The position numbers and the translations under genes are program-made. A model generated the notes under the pieces. It saw only the letters and a list, made by a program, of their open reading frames with translations, searched no databases and had not been told where the DNA came from. From CAYVSF01 sp046482855 (GTDB taxonomy: Bacteria; Bacteroidota; Bacteroidia; Bacteroidales; UBA12077), in contig JAWOEH010000150.1 in the NCBI GenBank assembly GCA_046482855.1, forward strand, positions 1 through 61,055: a stretch of 61,055 nt of DNA. Direction: 5' to 3'. This document shows, piece after piece, positions 15,586 through 25,487 of this stretch. Positions within the stretch are counted from its first letter, which is position 1; each line of letters starts with the position of its first letter.

Positions 15586-17964
15586 ATGCTAAAAAACTAC
15601 TTAAAAGTCGCTTTACGGGCAATCTCCCGCGATAAAATCTATAGTCTCATCAACATTACAGGTTTTGCCATTGGAATTGCCTGTAGCTTTCTGATACTGA
15701 TATGGGTGCAGGATGAACTGAAGTTTGATAAGTTCCATACAAAAGGAGAGCGCATTCACCGTGTACTGGTTACCGTCCCCTCAGGCGGAGAGAATCTAAA
15801 TGTAGGGGTTACCCCTGCAGGTTTGGCACCCAACCTTGAAGCAGACTTCCCGGCTATTGAAAAGGCAACAAGATTCAAGGGCCAGGGCGACCTTGTTTTA
15901 AGAAAAGGCAAGTTTAGCAATCTTGAAGAGAAAGCAGCTCTTGCCGGGGAAAGCTTCTTTGAAGTATTTGACTTCTCATTTATCGAGGGTGACCGCAAAA
16001 CATGCTTGCAAGATCCGGGGAAAATTGTCTTAACTAAAACAATCGCCGATCGCTATTTTCCCGCTGGAGACGCTGTTGGGAAAATGATTGAGGTAGTAAG
16101 CGTTGGGAACTTCATGGTAAGTGCTGTTGTTGATGATGTAACCCATTCGCACATCGACTTCAATTTTGTTATCCCTTTTGAACACGTCTCTGAGATATAT
16201 GGCCACGATGCCAATTACATGGGGACATTCAATTATATAACCTATACGCTACTGGAAGAAAATACATCAGCTGCTTCTCTAGAGAAGGATCTTTTCGATT
16301 ACATGAAGAAATTTGCAAATGAAGAGACTGATGAAGATGAAGAGGTAAGTCACCTGTTCCTGCAGCCCTTGCATGAAGTGTATTTAAAGTCTGATTTTTC
16401 CTACGATTTCATTGAAAAAGGAGACATCAGAAATGTGTATCTCTTTAGTGTAATTGCTTTTGTGGTACTCCTAATTGCCTGTATCAACTTTATGAATCTC
16501 ACTACTGCGCGCTCAGCAAATCGGGCAAGAGAAATTGGGGTAAGAAAAGTTCATGGGGCTCGAAGAGTAAATATTATTACCCAGTTCTATTTTGAATCTT
16601 TCTTTATCACCTTGGTAAGCTTTGTTATTGCCCTTCTGCTTGTTGAACTAACACTGCCTGTTTTTAACCAGGTTGCGGGGAAAGAACTTTCTATGTCAAT
16701 TTTTAGCGAGCCTACATTAATGCTTGTTCTTTTTGGTATTGCTATCATTACCGCCCTGATAGCTGGCAGTTATCCTGCTATGTATCTTTCGGCTTTCGTT
16801 CCCCAAAAGGTACTAAAAGGCTCATTAAGCAGTGGAAGTAAAGGGGCCTCTTTTCGAAAGATTCTTGTAATAGTTCAATTTGCCATTTCTGTCATTCTCA
16901 TCATCGCAACCCTTACCATAAGTGCACAAATGCGCTACATACAAACCAAAAAATTAGGCTATGATAAGGAACAATTGCTATTTGCCTATATGACCGGCCC
17001 CATAAAAGAATCGTATGAACTATTTAAAGAACGAGTAAAAGCGTTGCCAGGTGTTATCGGGTTTTCTTCCATGACCAACCTTCCTGTTTATGCAGGTCCA
17101 AGCATGGTTTTAGATAATTGGGAAGGAAATCCGGGGAATCAAACCATGCGAATCCACAATACCTACGTAGGGGAAAACTTCCTTGAAACCATGAACATAG
17201 AACTCCTTAAGGGAAGATCTTTTTCCGACAAATTCCACGACGACTCGAACCGGGTGTATTTACTAAACGAGACCGCCGTAAAAAAAATGAACCTCAAGAA
17301 ACCCATAGGTAGTCGATTGACACTCCATGGGCAACAAGGAACTGTAGTTGGTATTGTCAAAGATTTCAACTTCAACACCTTGCATAACAAAATTGAGCCC
17401 ATGGCTTTAATTCTTGATGAGCCCAACACGCGCTATGCCATGATTCGAATTTCCCCACATAAGCAACAAAAAACGCTTGAGGAAATTAGCAATATCTGGG
17501 AGGCGTATGAACCTGATTACCCCAGCTCAAATCGTTTTCTCACAGAAATACTCAATACACGATACCAGAAAGAATTTCAGACTCAGAAACTATTCAATTA
17601 TTTTGCCATTTTCGCTATTATAATCAGCTGTCTGGGACTGTTTGGGTTAAGCTCTTTTATGGCTATGCAGCGCCGCAAAGAGATAGGTATTCGCAAAGTA
17701 ATGGGTGCTTCGGTAAACGGATTGGTGATAAAGCTTGTATCGGAATTTGTAAAATGGGTAGTAATCGCCAATCTAATTGCCTGGCCCATTGCGTATATAT
17801 TTATAAATAGCTGGTTACAAAACTTTACCTTCAGCATATCGCTTCCCTATTGGGCGTTTCTCATTGCCATAGCCATTGCGCTTGGAATAGCCCTGATAAC
17901 AGTAAGCTCTCAAACATTAAAAGCAGCACAGGCAAATCCTGCAAACTCCCTACGGTGCGAATAA
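15586..17964 (+). CDS. MacB/FtsX-family ABC transporter permease
   Basis: A 792-residue inner-membrane permease of the type common in Bacteroidota, with a MacB-like periplasmic domain (about 45-240), FtsX core helices (about 283-410), a second periplasmic domain (about 450-640) and a second FtsX core (about 665-790). The paired RAREIGVRKVHGA and RRKEIGIRKVMGA motifs after the first helix of each FtsX core are clear. No ATP-binding partner gene is adjacent, so it must borrow one encoded elsewhere. Such permeases are thought to export peptides or lipophilic compounds or to act in envelope stress; the substrate is unknown. A convergent hairpin follows. Confidence 0.9.
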   Translation: MLKNYLKVALRAISRDKIYSLINITGFAIGIACSFLILIWVQDELKFDKFHTKGERIHRVLVTVPSGGENLNVGVTPAGLAPNLEADFPAIEKATRFKGQGDLVLRKGKFSNLEEKAALAGESFFEVFDFSFIEGDRKTCLQDPGKIVLTKTIADRYFPAGDAVGKMIEVVSVGNFMVSAVVDDVTHSHIDFNFVIPFEHVSEIYGHDANYMGTFNYITYTLLEENTSAASLEKDLFDYMKKFANEETDEDEEVSHLFLQPLHEVYLKSDFSYDFIEKGDIRNVYLFSVIAFVVLLIACINFMNLTTARSANRAREIGVRKVHGARRVNIITQFYFESFFITLVSFVIALLLVELTLPVFNQVAGKELSMSIFSEPTLMLVLFGIAIITALIAGSYPAMYLSAFVPQKVLKGSLSSGSKGASFRKILVIVQFAISVILIIATLTISAQMRYIQTKKLGYDKEQLLFAYMTGPIKESYELFKERVKALPGVIGFSSMTNLPVYAGPSMVLDNWEGNPGNQTMRIHNTYVGENFLETMNIELLKGRSFSDKFHDDSNRVYLLNETAVKKMNLKKPIGSRLTLHGQQGTVVGIVKDFNFNTLHNKIEPMALILDEPNTRYAMIRISPHKQQKTLEEISNIWEAYEPDYPSSNRFLTEILNTRYQKEFQTQKLFNYFAIFAIIISCLGLFGLSSFMAMQRRKEIGIRKVMGASVNGLVIKLVSEFVKWVVIANLIAWPIAYIFINSWLQNFTFSISLPYWAFLIAIAIALGIALITVSSQTLKAAQANPANSLRCE

Positions 17965-17992
17965 GCAAACAACTTTCATAGGTAGTAAAAAT

Positions 17993-18030
17993 AAAGCGTT
18001 CGACTAAGCCTAAGCTAAGTCGAACGCTTT
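17993..18030. terminator. Bidirectional terminator
   Basis: AAAGCGTTCGACT (17993-18005) and AGTCGAACGCTTT (18018-18030) form a perfect 13-bp stem with a 12-base loop, with A/T-rich flanks on both sides. It lies between the convergent ABC permease and the FMN-binding protein gene and probably terminates both. Confidence 0.8.
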
Positions 18031-18048
18031 TCCCAAAATATACTTATT

Positions 18049-18540
18049 CTATTCCATCAAATCGAGAATTCGTGCATTCCCTGTATTTACCATATTTATG
18101 AGCGACTCCGCCGAGAATGTTGCACCACTGAGGCCATCAATATCCTTTTTGTAGTTCACTTCTTTGGCAGCGGAGCTGCCATAAAACTGTCGCAACCAAC
18201 GGGGATTCGTAATCTCCATACCATAACTGGAGCGATAGGCCAACACTTTCAGGTGTTCAAGGATTCCTTTGCCAGAGTAAATCAGCAACACATCGAAGTA
18301 TTCATAACGACCTTTAGCTTCTGCCAAAACCATCCATCCCAGTTGTTTACCTTCGTCAAATACTGAGAACACCTCAAGATGTTTGTCCTTTTGAACAGAC
18401 AGCACTTGGTTATTTTTGCTGTCCCAATGCTTACTAATTTCTTTCCTCACTCTTTTACTCATAGCAGGCTGAGCTAGCGCGCTAAAGGAATTAACCATGG
18501 TAACCAAAAACAACAGACCTATAATTTTTCTTAAAACCAT
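18049..18540 (-). CDS. Periplasmic FMN-binding domain protein
   Basis: A 163-residue protein with a signal peptide (cleavage expected after about residue 23, ALAQ) and one RnfG/NqrC-type FMN-binding domain. The sequence DGLSGAT (135-141) fits the ApbE recognition motif Dxx(S/T)GAT, so Thr141 is expected to carry covalent FMN. It overlaps the upstream porin gene by 10 bases and is co-transcribed with it. An exported flavinylated protein beside a porin suggests extracytoplasmic electron transfer or substrate reduction. No ApbE or electron-supplying membrane protein is found nearby. Confidence 0.82.
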   Translation of the reverse strand: MVLRKIIGLLFLVTMVNSFSALAQPAMSKRVRKEISKHWDSKNNQVLSVQKDKHLEVFSVFDEGKQLGWMVLAEAKGRYEYFDVLLIYSGKGILEHLKVLAYRSSYGMEITNPRWLRQFYGSSAAKEVNYKKDIDGLSGATFSAESLINMVNTGNARILDLME

Positions 18541-19730
18541 ACACCCACTCCCATATTCAACATTCTATCAGGAGTATCCAGGGCTTCATTGCCCAACCAC
18601 TGATAATCGATTTTAAAAGCAGCGCCACGAGCCACCTTCAAGGTAAGACCTGCCGTAATCTCTTGCCGGTTGTAAGCTGTATTTTCAGTTAAGCTAGCCT
18701 CAACTCTTTGATGTGTATCGTATTTTTCATAGCGAACAAATGGAATCAACTCCAAATTTGTAGAAGTTGCATGGTGTAATACATTGTAGCCAGCTTCTAA
18801 GTAATATCCCATTAAAGCTGACCCCAAGTCAGAGCCGGTAAACGTATTATATGCCTCGGTATTACCCAGTGATCCATATATCCACTGTCCACGTGTATGG
18901 AAGCCACCCGATTGATAACGATAATCAAGACCTACCATTGCCAGCTGAACTACTGATGAATCCGCCATCTCTTCTGCAGTCTCATCGTTCTTTGAAAGTC
19001 CATCATACAAGGTGCTTTGCGTATCGCCCAAATAGCCTGATAACCCTAGCGACAATCCGGAGAAACCCGTATAGTTGAACTTAGCAGAAAGATTCGGACT
19101 GCTGATGTAAGACTCTGCTCCTTTTTGTCGCCCACCTCGTAATCCTTTTTTTCCATTAAGATTTGCATCTCCATCATAACCATTGAACCCATTAAGTAGA
19201 TATACCTGATACTTTAGCTGCATAGTTGGCAAATAACCAGTAACACCTACACCAATCTCTCGCCAGGTAGTAGGCACAATGTATTTATCCAGATTAGGCC
19301 GCTCTACACCATTATACGTAGTGGGTTCGTGATATTCATTAATTATGCCCATGGGTACCAACACCAATCCGGCACGAACATGCATATTGGGGAGCAAACG
19401 GTAATCCAGGTAAGCCTGCTCAATATACACCTCCTTCACATGCTCAAATTCAATCTCGGTAACAAAGCTGGTACGATCATTAAATCGGTATCCGGTAAAC
19501 AGAATTAATCGATGTACGTCCAGTTTCCCATTATAATGGACATCCCCATTTAAGGGCTGATTGTAATCAATCTGGCCATAACCGCCAATGTTTAATCCGG
19601 TTCCCTCAAAATCCAAAACTTTCTCGGTAATACCCTCATGTTGCTCATACGTTTCCGCCTTCTCTTGTGCTCCTACCGGGAGGTTCAGTACTATAAGGCT
19701 AAATACAAATAATCCAAATTGCTTCATCAT
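18531..19730 (-). CDS. Outer-membrane porin-like beta-barrel protein
   Basis: A 399-residue exported protein: signal peptide (about 1-21, ending VGAQ), then alternating amphipathic strands to a C-terminal aromatic (GVGVWF), as in outer-membrane barrels. The GLVLVPMGIINEYHEPTTYNGVE stretch, quoted here only by its centre PMGIINEYHEP near residues 130-140, is typical of phosphate-selective porin O/P-like proteins of Bacteroidota. Two ATG codons (19730, 19727) are possible starts. It shares an operon with the FMN-binding protein, so the two probably serve one pathway. The transported solute is unknown. Confidence 0.75.
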   Translation of the reverse strand: MMKQFGLFVFSLIVLNLPVGAQEKAETYEQHEGITEKVLDFEGTGLNIGGYGQIDYNQPLNGDVHYNGKLDVHRLILFTGYRFNDRTSFVTEIEFEHVKEVYIEQAYLDYRLLPNMHVRAGLVLVPMGIINEYHEPTTYNGVERPNLDKYIVPTTWREIGVGVTGYLPTMQLKYQVYLLNGFNGYDGDANLNGKKGLRGGRQKGAESYISSPNLSAKFNYTGFSGLSLGLSGYLGDTQSTLYDGLSKNDETAEEMADSSVVQLAMVGLDYRYQSGGFHTRGQWIYGSLGNTEAYNTFTGSDLGSALMGYYLEAGYNVLHHATSTNLELIPFVRYEKYDTHQRVEASLTENTAYNRQEITAGLTLKVARGAAFKIDYQWLGNEALDTPDRMLNMGVGVWF

Positions 19731-19757
19731 AAAAAAATTTAAGTTATCTTCACGGCG

Positions 19758-19788
19758 CAAAACTAGATCGATTCTAAATAGACGACAA
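19758..19788 (-). promoter_or_regulatory. Promoter of the porin/FMN-binding operon
   Basis: On the minus strand TAGTTTTG (19765 to 19758) matches the -7 element TAnnTTTG, and TTG (19788 to 19786) lies 20 bases upstream as a -33 element. Transcription would start near 19751, about 20 bases before the porin start codon. Confidence 0.5.
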
Positions 19789-19874
19789 TACCATCATGTA
19801 GGTATTTTCAGACATTTAAGTCCGATTAAACAAATTCACCGGTAACGCGTATATTGTTTGACAAAACTTAACAC

Positions 19875-21920
19875 ATGAACATACTAATTGCCAGCATACA
19901 CCTACCCCTGAAAGATCCTATACTCATTTTTTTAACCGTTTTGTTGATCGTGCTGGTCACGCCACTTATCTTTCGAAGATTGGGTATTCCGGAAGTTATT
20001 GGTTTGATTCTGGCAGGAGTTGCTGTGGGACCACATGGATTAAACCTTTTATCCACCGACTTAGGGTTATCTCTTTTTGCCACCATAGGGCTGTTATACC
20101 TCATGTTCTTAGCAGGATTAGAAATAGATATTAAAGAGTTTAAGGCCAATAAAAAGCAAAGCATCAGTCTGGGACTTTTAACCTTTCTGATACCCTTGGT
20201 GGGTGGGTTTTTCACCATGCTTCTTATTTTTAACCTTAGCCCCACAGCCTCGTTACTGGTAGGAAGTATGCTTGCCACACACACGCTTGTGGCTTATCCC
20301 ATCGTAAGCAGCCTGGGTATCAGCCGACAACGAATTGTGGGCATCATCATCAGTGCCACCATTATTGCCGACACATTAGCACTGCTCATCTTAGCCTTAA
20401 TATCCGAAACAAATCAAGCAGGCGTAACCTGGACATTTGCCTTACGATTCATTGGTTTCTTCTCCGGCTTCCTGTTTATTGTACTATATCTCTTCCCCCG
20501 ATTAAGTTCCTGGTTCTTCAAAAACTATGATGGCGACAGTGGTGCAGAATTCATTTTTGTCCTTACCATTGTCCTTACCTCATCGGCCATTGCCGAGCTG
20601 GCACACATCGAGCCCATTGTAGGCGCCTTTTTTGCAGGCATTGCATTAAACCGACACATTCCTCATACCTCCCCTCTGATGAATCGCCTAACCTTTAGCG
20701 GCCACAATCTGTTTATCCCCTTCTTTCTAATCAGCGTCGGGATGTTGGTGGATTTATCCATTTTAATTGAAGATCCTAGAATTATCTACCTCATCCTTGT
20801 GCTACTGGGTGTTGCCATTGCCAGTAAGTGGCTTCCAGCTTTTATCTTTCAGCGAGCTTTCCGCGCTCCCAGTACACATCGGAAACTTATCTTTGGCCTG
20901 TCCGACTCAAGAGCAGCTTCGGCTATTGCCATTATTCTGGTAGGCTATAACCTGCAATTGGTTGATGAAACAATATTAAATGCCACAGTAATTATTGTCC
21001 TTATAACCAGCCTTATCAGCTCACTGGTAACCCAACGCACCAGCAAAAAAATTGCCCTGGAACTGGAACAGGAACCCTTAACAGAGGAAACCGAAGAGCG
21101 CATTCTCATTCCCATATCAAATCCAAAAACCATCGAGAAGCTTATTAATTTTGCAGTGATGATAAAAGACAGCCGAAGTATATCGCCCATCTACCCCATA
21201 ACTGTTGTCCCGGATGATGTGAAGGCAGAGCAAAATGTTATCCGCTTCAAAAAACAGCTAGATACGGCAAAATTTCATGCTTCGGCTACCGACCATCTTG
21301 CGGAAGTGCATTCTCGCGTAGATACCAATGTAGCCGATGGGTTGGCAAGAGCTGTGAAAGAGATGGCCATCACAAAAACAATTCTCGGTTGGCACGGACG
21401 CTCCAATACAATAGAATTCTTCTTTGGTTCATTGCTCGATAATCTGGTGCAAAAAACAGCCAAGGCGGTGTATGTACTTAAACTTGTAGGGCCTCTCCGC
21501 CTGATAAACAATATTCATGTGTACTTGCCTGAACTGGTCGAACGCGAAATCGGATTCCCAGAAGGACTGCATACTCTTGACAACCTGGCTGCACAAACCA
21601 ATAGTTCTATCACCTTTTGGGGCTATAACGGAACCGAGCATATTTTGGAAAAGATGAAATTACTTAGTAACGGCTCAAAAAAAGGGAAATACCATTTCCG
21701 GCGCGCCCCCTCCCCTTCTATGCTCGAACGTGTAGCTCATAAATTGGCAACAAAAGATCTTTTGGTTATTTTCACCGCCAGAAAAAACACGATTTCTTAC
21801 AACAAAATGTCGGCCCATATTCCCAGACAATTAGACAGATATTTTCAACAACACAACGTATTAATCATGTATCCGGAACAGGAGGTTGTCACAACCGACT
21901 TGATGGAGTATCAACTATAA
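19875..21920 (+). CDS. CPA2-family cation/proton antiporter with C-terminal USP-like domain
   Basis: A 681-residue protein. Residues 1-385 form a Kef/NhaP-like monovalent cation:proton antiporter domain with about 12 helices, including the family stretches RRLGIPEVIGLILAG and FLAGLEIDIKEFK. Residues 400-680 are cytosolic and resemble a universal-stress-protein fold, with a GWHGR and later FFGSLLDNL pattern close to a nucleotide-binding loop. It probably exchanges sodium or potassium for protons, gated by a nucleotide signal. It is transcribed divergently from the porin operon and is not adjacent to a TrkA-type partner. Confidence 0.85.
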   Translation: MNILIASIHLPLKDPILIFLTVLLIVLVTPLIFRRLGIPEVIGLILAGVAVGPHGLNLLSTDLGLSLFATIGLLYLMFLAGLEIDIKEFKANKKQSISLGLLTFLIPLVGGFFTMLLIFNLSPTASLLVGSMLATHTLVAYPIVSSLGISRQRIVGIIISATIIADTLALLILALISETNQAGVTWTFALRFIGFFSGFLFIVLYLFPRLSSWFFKNYDGDSGAEFIFVLTIVLTSSAIAELAHIEPIVGAFFAGIALNRHIPHTSPLMNRLTFSGHNLFIPFFLISVGMLVDLSILIEDPRIIYLILVLLGVAIASKWLPAFIFQRAFRAPSTHRKLIFGLSDSRAASAIAIILVGYNLQLVDETILNATVIIVLITSLISSLVTQRTSKKIALELEQEPLTEETEERILIPISNPKTIEKLINFAVMIKDSRSISPIYPITVVPDDVKAEQNVIRFKKQLDTAKFHASATDHLAEVHSRVDTNVADGLARAVKEMAITKTILGWHGRSNTIEFFFGSLLDNLVQKTAKAVYVLKLVGPLRLINNIHVYLPELVEREIGFPEGLHTLDNLAAQTNSSITFWGYNGTEHILEKMKLLSNGSKKGKYHFRRAPSPSMLERVAHKLATKDLLVIFTARKNTISYNKMSAHIPRQLDRYFQQHNVLIMYPEQEVVTTDLMEYQL

Positions 21921-21998
21921 CAAATAACCTGGCATTAGCCTACGAAAATGATCTATACATCAGGCGAATGTCAACAAAATACCTGAAATATTCATAAT

Positions 21999-24143
21999 TT
22001 ACGTGTTCTTCTTCTGTATGGGAAGATCCTGATCATGAACAAAACGTTTAAAAAGTTTCGCCATGGAACGCTGCTCCCCAATGAGGGTCAAAATATCACC
22101 TTCCAATAATTGCGTTTTTCCATTGGGAACAAAGGTCTTTCCACCCCTCTCAACAAGTGCAACCAGAACATTTGCAGGTAGCGCTATTTCCCGCAACTCT
22201 TTGTCAATCATTTCCCCCTGGTGGCTATTTTGAAGTAATTGCAAGGTAATAAACCGTTCGCTTTGCAACAGATACTCTTTAATCTCGCGATGGCTATTTA
22301 AACTGGTAATTTGCTTAACAAAATTTTTCCGTTCCAAAATATCAATTAACCGCGTTAACATCCGTAGCTGCTGTTTTGGTTCTTTAACAGGATTAACAAG
22401 AAAGAAAAAAACGCGAATACGATCTTTGGATTGAATGCCATGCTTAGTGACTTCCCGTTCGATACCCTTGCGGGCGATTACAATATGTAACTCCGGATGG
22501 TCGACTCCGTGATTACGACCGTAAAGGATGGAGATTTCCGGAAGAATCATTGTGGGCTCGAAAGCAGAGACCACCATAAATTCATTTTTCAGATCTTCTT
22601 TATTAATGTGCATCTCAGCTGAAAAGGTTTCAGTTACCTTCTCCAGGAGCTCTTGAAATGACAACTCACGTTCGATGTGCGTAATTTTTGACCGAATCAC
22701 CGTTTCATCAAAAGGATCCCCTTGACGCAATCCTTTCTCTTTAAGAATTGTCATAAATTCGTTCTCCAAATCATCGTATTGGTATTTCCCCAACAGTGCA
22801 AACCAATGAAATATCGCACCCTCTCGCTTCACCCGCTCACGCGCATAGTAATAGTACCAAATGATGGAGGCTAGAATAATTAACACACTGAATGCCATTG
22901 TCAACAAGCCCATATAACTTATAAGAACCAGAGAGATGAGAATCCCGGCAATTTGCATCCAGGGATATAATGGGGAACGATAACCGGGATCGTAAGACTC
23001 AATTCTGCTTTTGCGGAAAACGATAACGGCAAAATTAATCAACATGAAAATAAACAATTGAAAAGCACTGGCTACCTTAGCAATGCTCTCTTCGGAAACC
23101 AACAGAATAAGCAGAAGAACGAATAGCGTAGTAATAAATATAGAGAGCATCGGCACTCCGCTGCGACTTACTTTGGCAAGCTGGGGGGGGAAAAGATTAT
23201 CCCTTCCCATTGCAAAGGGATATCGGGATGAAGAGAGTAAACCAGCATTGCCGGTAGAGGCAAAAGCAGCCATAGCCGCACCCACCATCAAATAAGTTCC
23301 GGTATTACCGGGCATCCATTTAAACAAGTGTTTAACAGCGGTAGCTGCCGGTGCCAAATCATTGGCAAATTTATCCGGTTCAATGAGGGCTACCATTACA
23401 AACACCCCTAAAAAATAGATAATACTCGTGATAACTAGAGATAAAAGCATACCTAAGGGAATATTTCGCTCCGGATCCTTTATCTCTTCAGCTACACTGG
23501 CAACCTTGGTAAGTCCCAGGTAAGAGACAAACACAAACCCTGAGGTAACAATTACTCCCTCAAACCCATTTGTAAAAAACGGACTGAAATGACTATTAGA
23601 AAAAGGGCCATCAATAGTATCTGTAGCCATAACTCGGTAGAGTCCTTCAATGATAAAAGCTCCCAAAACAATAAGTAGAAAAATAATAAAGAAATTTTGC
23701 AAGCCGGATGTTTTTTTTGCCCCAATAATATTCAGCCCCATAAATACCATAGTAGCGGCTACCGCAATTAGTTTTACCGGAACATCCCAAAACAGAGCCG
23801 CATAGGCCCCAATACCAATAATGGCAAATGCTGTTTTGAAAACCAATGCCAGATAGGTGCCCAGCCCTCCAATGGTTCCCATGAGCGGACCAAGGCTTCT
23901 GTCCAAAAAGAAATACGCACCTCCGGCCCGGGGAAGAGCTGTGGCAATCTCAGCCATACTAAACATCGCAGGTAGTATTAGCAACCCTGCCACTAAATAG
24001 GCAACAAAAACAGAAGGACCTGTGTAATGTGAGGCTAATCCCGGCAACAGAAAAAAACCGGAACTAAACATGGCTCCGGTGCTGATGGCAAATACATCAA
24101 ATAAGCCCAACTCCTTTTTTAACTTTCTTTTTCCGGTAGTCAT
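21999..24143 (-). CDS. APC-family permease with degenerate PTS-IIA-like and RCK_C domains
   Basis: A 714-residue protein. Residues 10-435 are an APC amino-acid/polyamine-type transporter with 12 helices (STGAMFSSGFFLLPG in helix 1). Residues 490-635 resemble a PTS EIIA type 2 domain, but the phospho-accepting His of the usual (I)PHGR is Tyr541 (ILYGR), so it should not be phosphorylated there. Residues 640-705 are a TrkA-C/RCK_C-like domain (LPANVLVALVERGGK, LLEGDILTLIG), which often binds c-di-AMP or other nucleotides. It is monocistronic, downstream of the glycerate kinase operon with a 177-base gap. The substrate is unknown. Confidence 0.85.
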   Translation of the reverse strand: MTTGKRKLKKELGLFDVFAISTGAMFSSGFFLLPGLASHYTGPSVFVAYLVAGLLILPAMFSMAEIATALPRAGGAYFFLDRSLGPLMGTIGGLGTYLALVFKTAFAIIGIGAYAALFWDVPVKLIAVAATMVFMGLNIIGAKKTSGLQNFFIIFLLIVLGAFIIEGLYRVMATDTIDGPFSNSHFSPFFTNGFEGVIVTSGFVFVSYLGLTKVASVAEEIKDPERNIPLGMLLSLVITSIIYFLGVFVMVALIEPDKFANDLAPAATAVKHLFKWMPGNTGTYLMVGAAMAAFASTGNAGLLSSSRYPFAMGRDNLFPPQLAKVSRSGVPMLSIFITTLFVLLLILLVSEESIAKVASAFQLFIFMLINFAVIVFRKSRIESYDPGYRSPLYPWMQIAGILISLVLISYMGLLTMAFSVLIILASIIWYYYYARERVKREGAIFHWFALLGKYQYDDLENEFMTILKEKGLRQGDPFDETVIRSKITHIERELSFQELLEKVTETFSAEMHINKEDLKNEFMVVSAFEPTMILPEISILYGRNHGVDHPELHIVIARKGIEREVTKHGIQSKDRIRVFFFLVNPVKEPKQQLRMLTRLIDILERKNFVKQITSLNSHREIKEYLLQSERFITLQLLQNSHQGEMIDKELREIALPANVLVALVERGGKTFVPNGKTQLLEGDILTLIGEQRSMAKLFKRFVHDQDLPIQKKNT

Positions 24144-24320
24144 AAACGCTATTGATATTCATTACTAACAACTTTTAATTCCCCCTTTCAATCCTCCTTC
24201 CTCTGGAATTTCATTCATGGTTAAGATAGGAATAATTCTTAAACAAATGAATACTAGATGTGGTTCACAGGGCAATTTCAAGCAAGAGAGCAGAATGGAT
24301 TTAAAAAAGAGGGTAGCCGT

Positions 24321-25487
24321 CTAAAATTGCCACTGCTGCATCATCTTAAGCAGTTGACCAATGCGTTCACCTGTGTTAATAAGAAGCCCGGGAGCGTTTT
24401 CTATAAGTTCCTTTAGTGTTGCGGGTCCCTCAGCCAAGCTTAAGAGGATATCAAACCCTTCGTCGTACAACTCTTGATGTCCTTGGGCCAGTGTGCCTGC
24501 AATGGCAACAACCGGTTTATTGTATTTTTTTGCAAGTCGGGCAACTCCGTAGGGCGTTTTCCCAAAAGCTGTTTGAGCATCCAGCTTTCCTTCGCCGGTA
24601 ATAACAACATCAGCCGCTTCAATTGCCAATTCAAGATTGGCTCTATCGGCAATCAACTCAAACCCGGGTGTGAGTGTTCCGTTGGCAAAAGCTACAATTC
24701 CGGCACCCAAGCCACCGGCAGCACCGGCTCCCTTTTGCGCAGCAATGGATTTTCCTTGTTGCTTCTCAATCTTACTATACAACTTCTTCAAAGCGGTTTC
24801 CAATGCTTGCACTTGCTCATGATCCGCGCCCTTTTGCGGTCCAAAAGTTCGAGCCGCACCCTCCGAGCCTAATAAGGGATTTGCCACGTCACACGCGGCT
24901 AAAACGTCTATTCCATTAAGTAATTGGTTCGGTTTCGTAAGATCAAATTCATAAATACGATAAATAGGGTCGCCAGGTAACAACCGGGTGCCATTCATAT
25001 CATAAAACACACCTCCCAGTCCCTGGCAAAAGCCAACACCCCCATCAATTGTAGCACTGCCACCTAAACCTATAATAACCTCCGTGCATCCTTGTTCTAC
25101 GGCATGTTTAACCAGCTGACCTGTTCCATAAGTAGTGGTTCCCATAGGATCAAGTTCATCATCCAGCAACCGTTCAATTCCCGAGGCGGCAGCCATTTCA
25201 ATAATTGCTGTTACACCATCGCCGGTTATACCGTAATGTGTTTTAAGCGGACGCATGAGGGGATCATAGGTTTGTACCTCTATCCAAGTGCCATCAGTTG
25301 CAGCTACCAACGCCTCCATTGTCCCCTCTCCGCCGTCGGCCATAGGAAACCTCTGCACCCGACACCTTAACCGGGAGTGAATTAACCCTTTGGACAAATA
25401 GTTGCATACTTCTTTTGCCGGCAAACTATGTTTAAACGAATCGGGTGCAATTAGTATTTCCAGGGGATCTTTCTGCTCCATAATCAT
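24321..25487 (-). CDS. Glycerate 2-kinase (GlxK/GarK family)
   Basis: A 388-residue glycerate kinase of the GlxK/GarK family, which makes 2-phosphoglycerate from D-glycerate and ATP. Family motifs seen are APDSFKHSL near the N terminus, MADGGEGTMEAL, and GLGGSATIDGGVG, followed by a second domain with GKLDAQTAFGK. Length is normal. The ATG at 25487 overlaps the stop of the GH13 phosphorylase gene by four bases (ATGA). As last gene of the glucosylglycerate operon it would return the released glycerate to glycolysis. Confidence 0.9.
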   Translation of the reverse strand: MIMEQKDPLEILIAPDSFKHSLPAKEVCNYLSKGLIHSRLRCRVQRFPMADGGEGTMEALVAATDGTWIEVQTYDPLMRPLKTHYGITGDGVTAIIEMAAASGIERLLDDELDPMGTTTYGTGQLVKHAVEQGCTEVIIGLGGSATIDGGVGFCQGLGGVFYDMNGTRLLPGDPIYRIYEFDLTKPNQLLNGIDVLAACDVANPLLGSEGAARTFGPQKGADHEQVQALETALKKLYSKIEKQQGKSIAAQKGAGAAGGLGAGIVAFANGTLTPGFELIADRANLELAIEAADVVITGEGKLDAQTAFGKTPYGVARLAKKYNKPVVAIAGTLAQGHQELYDEGFDILLSLAEGPATLKELIENAPGLLINTGERIGQLLKMMQQWQF

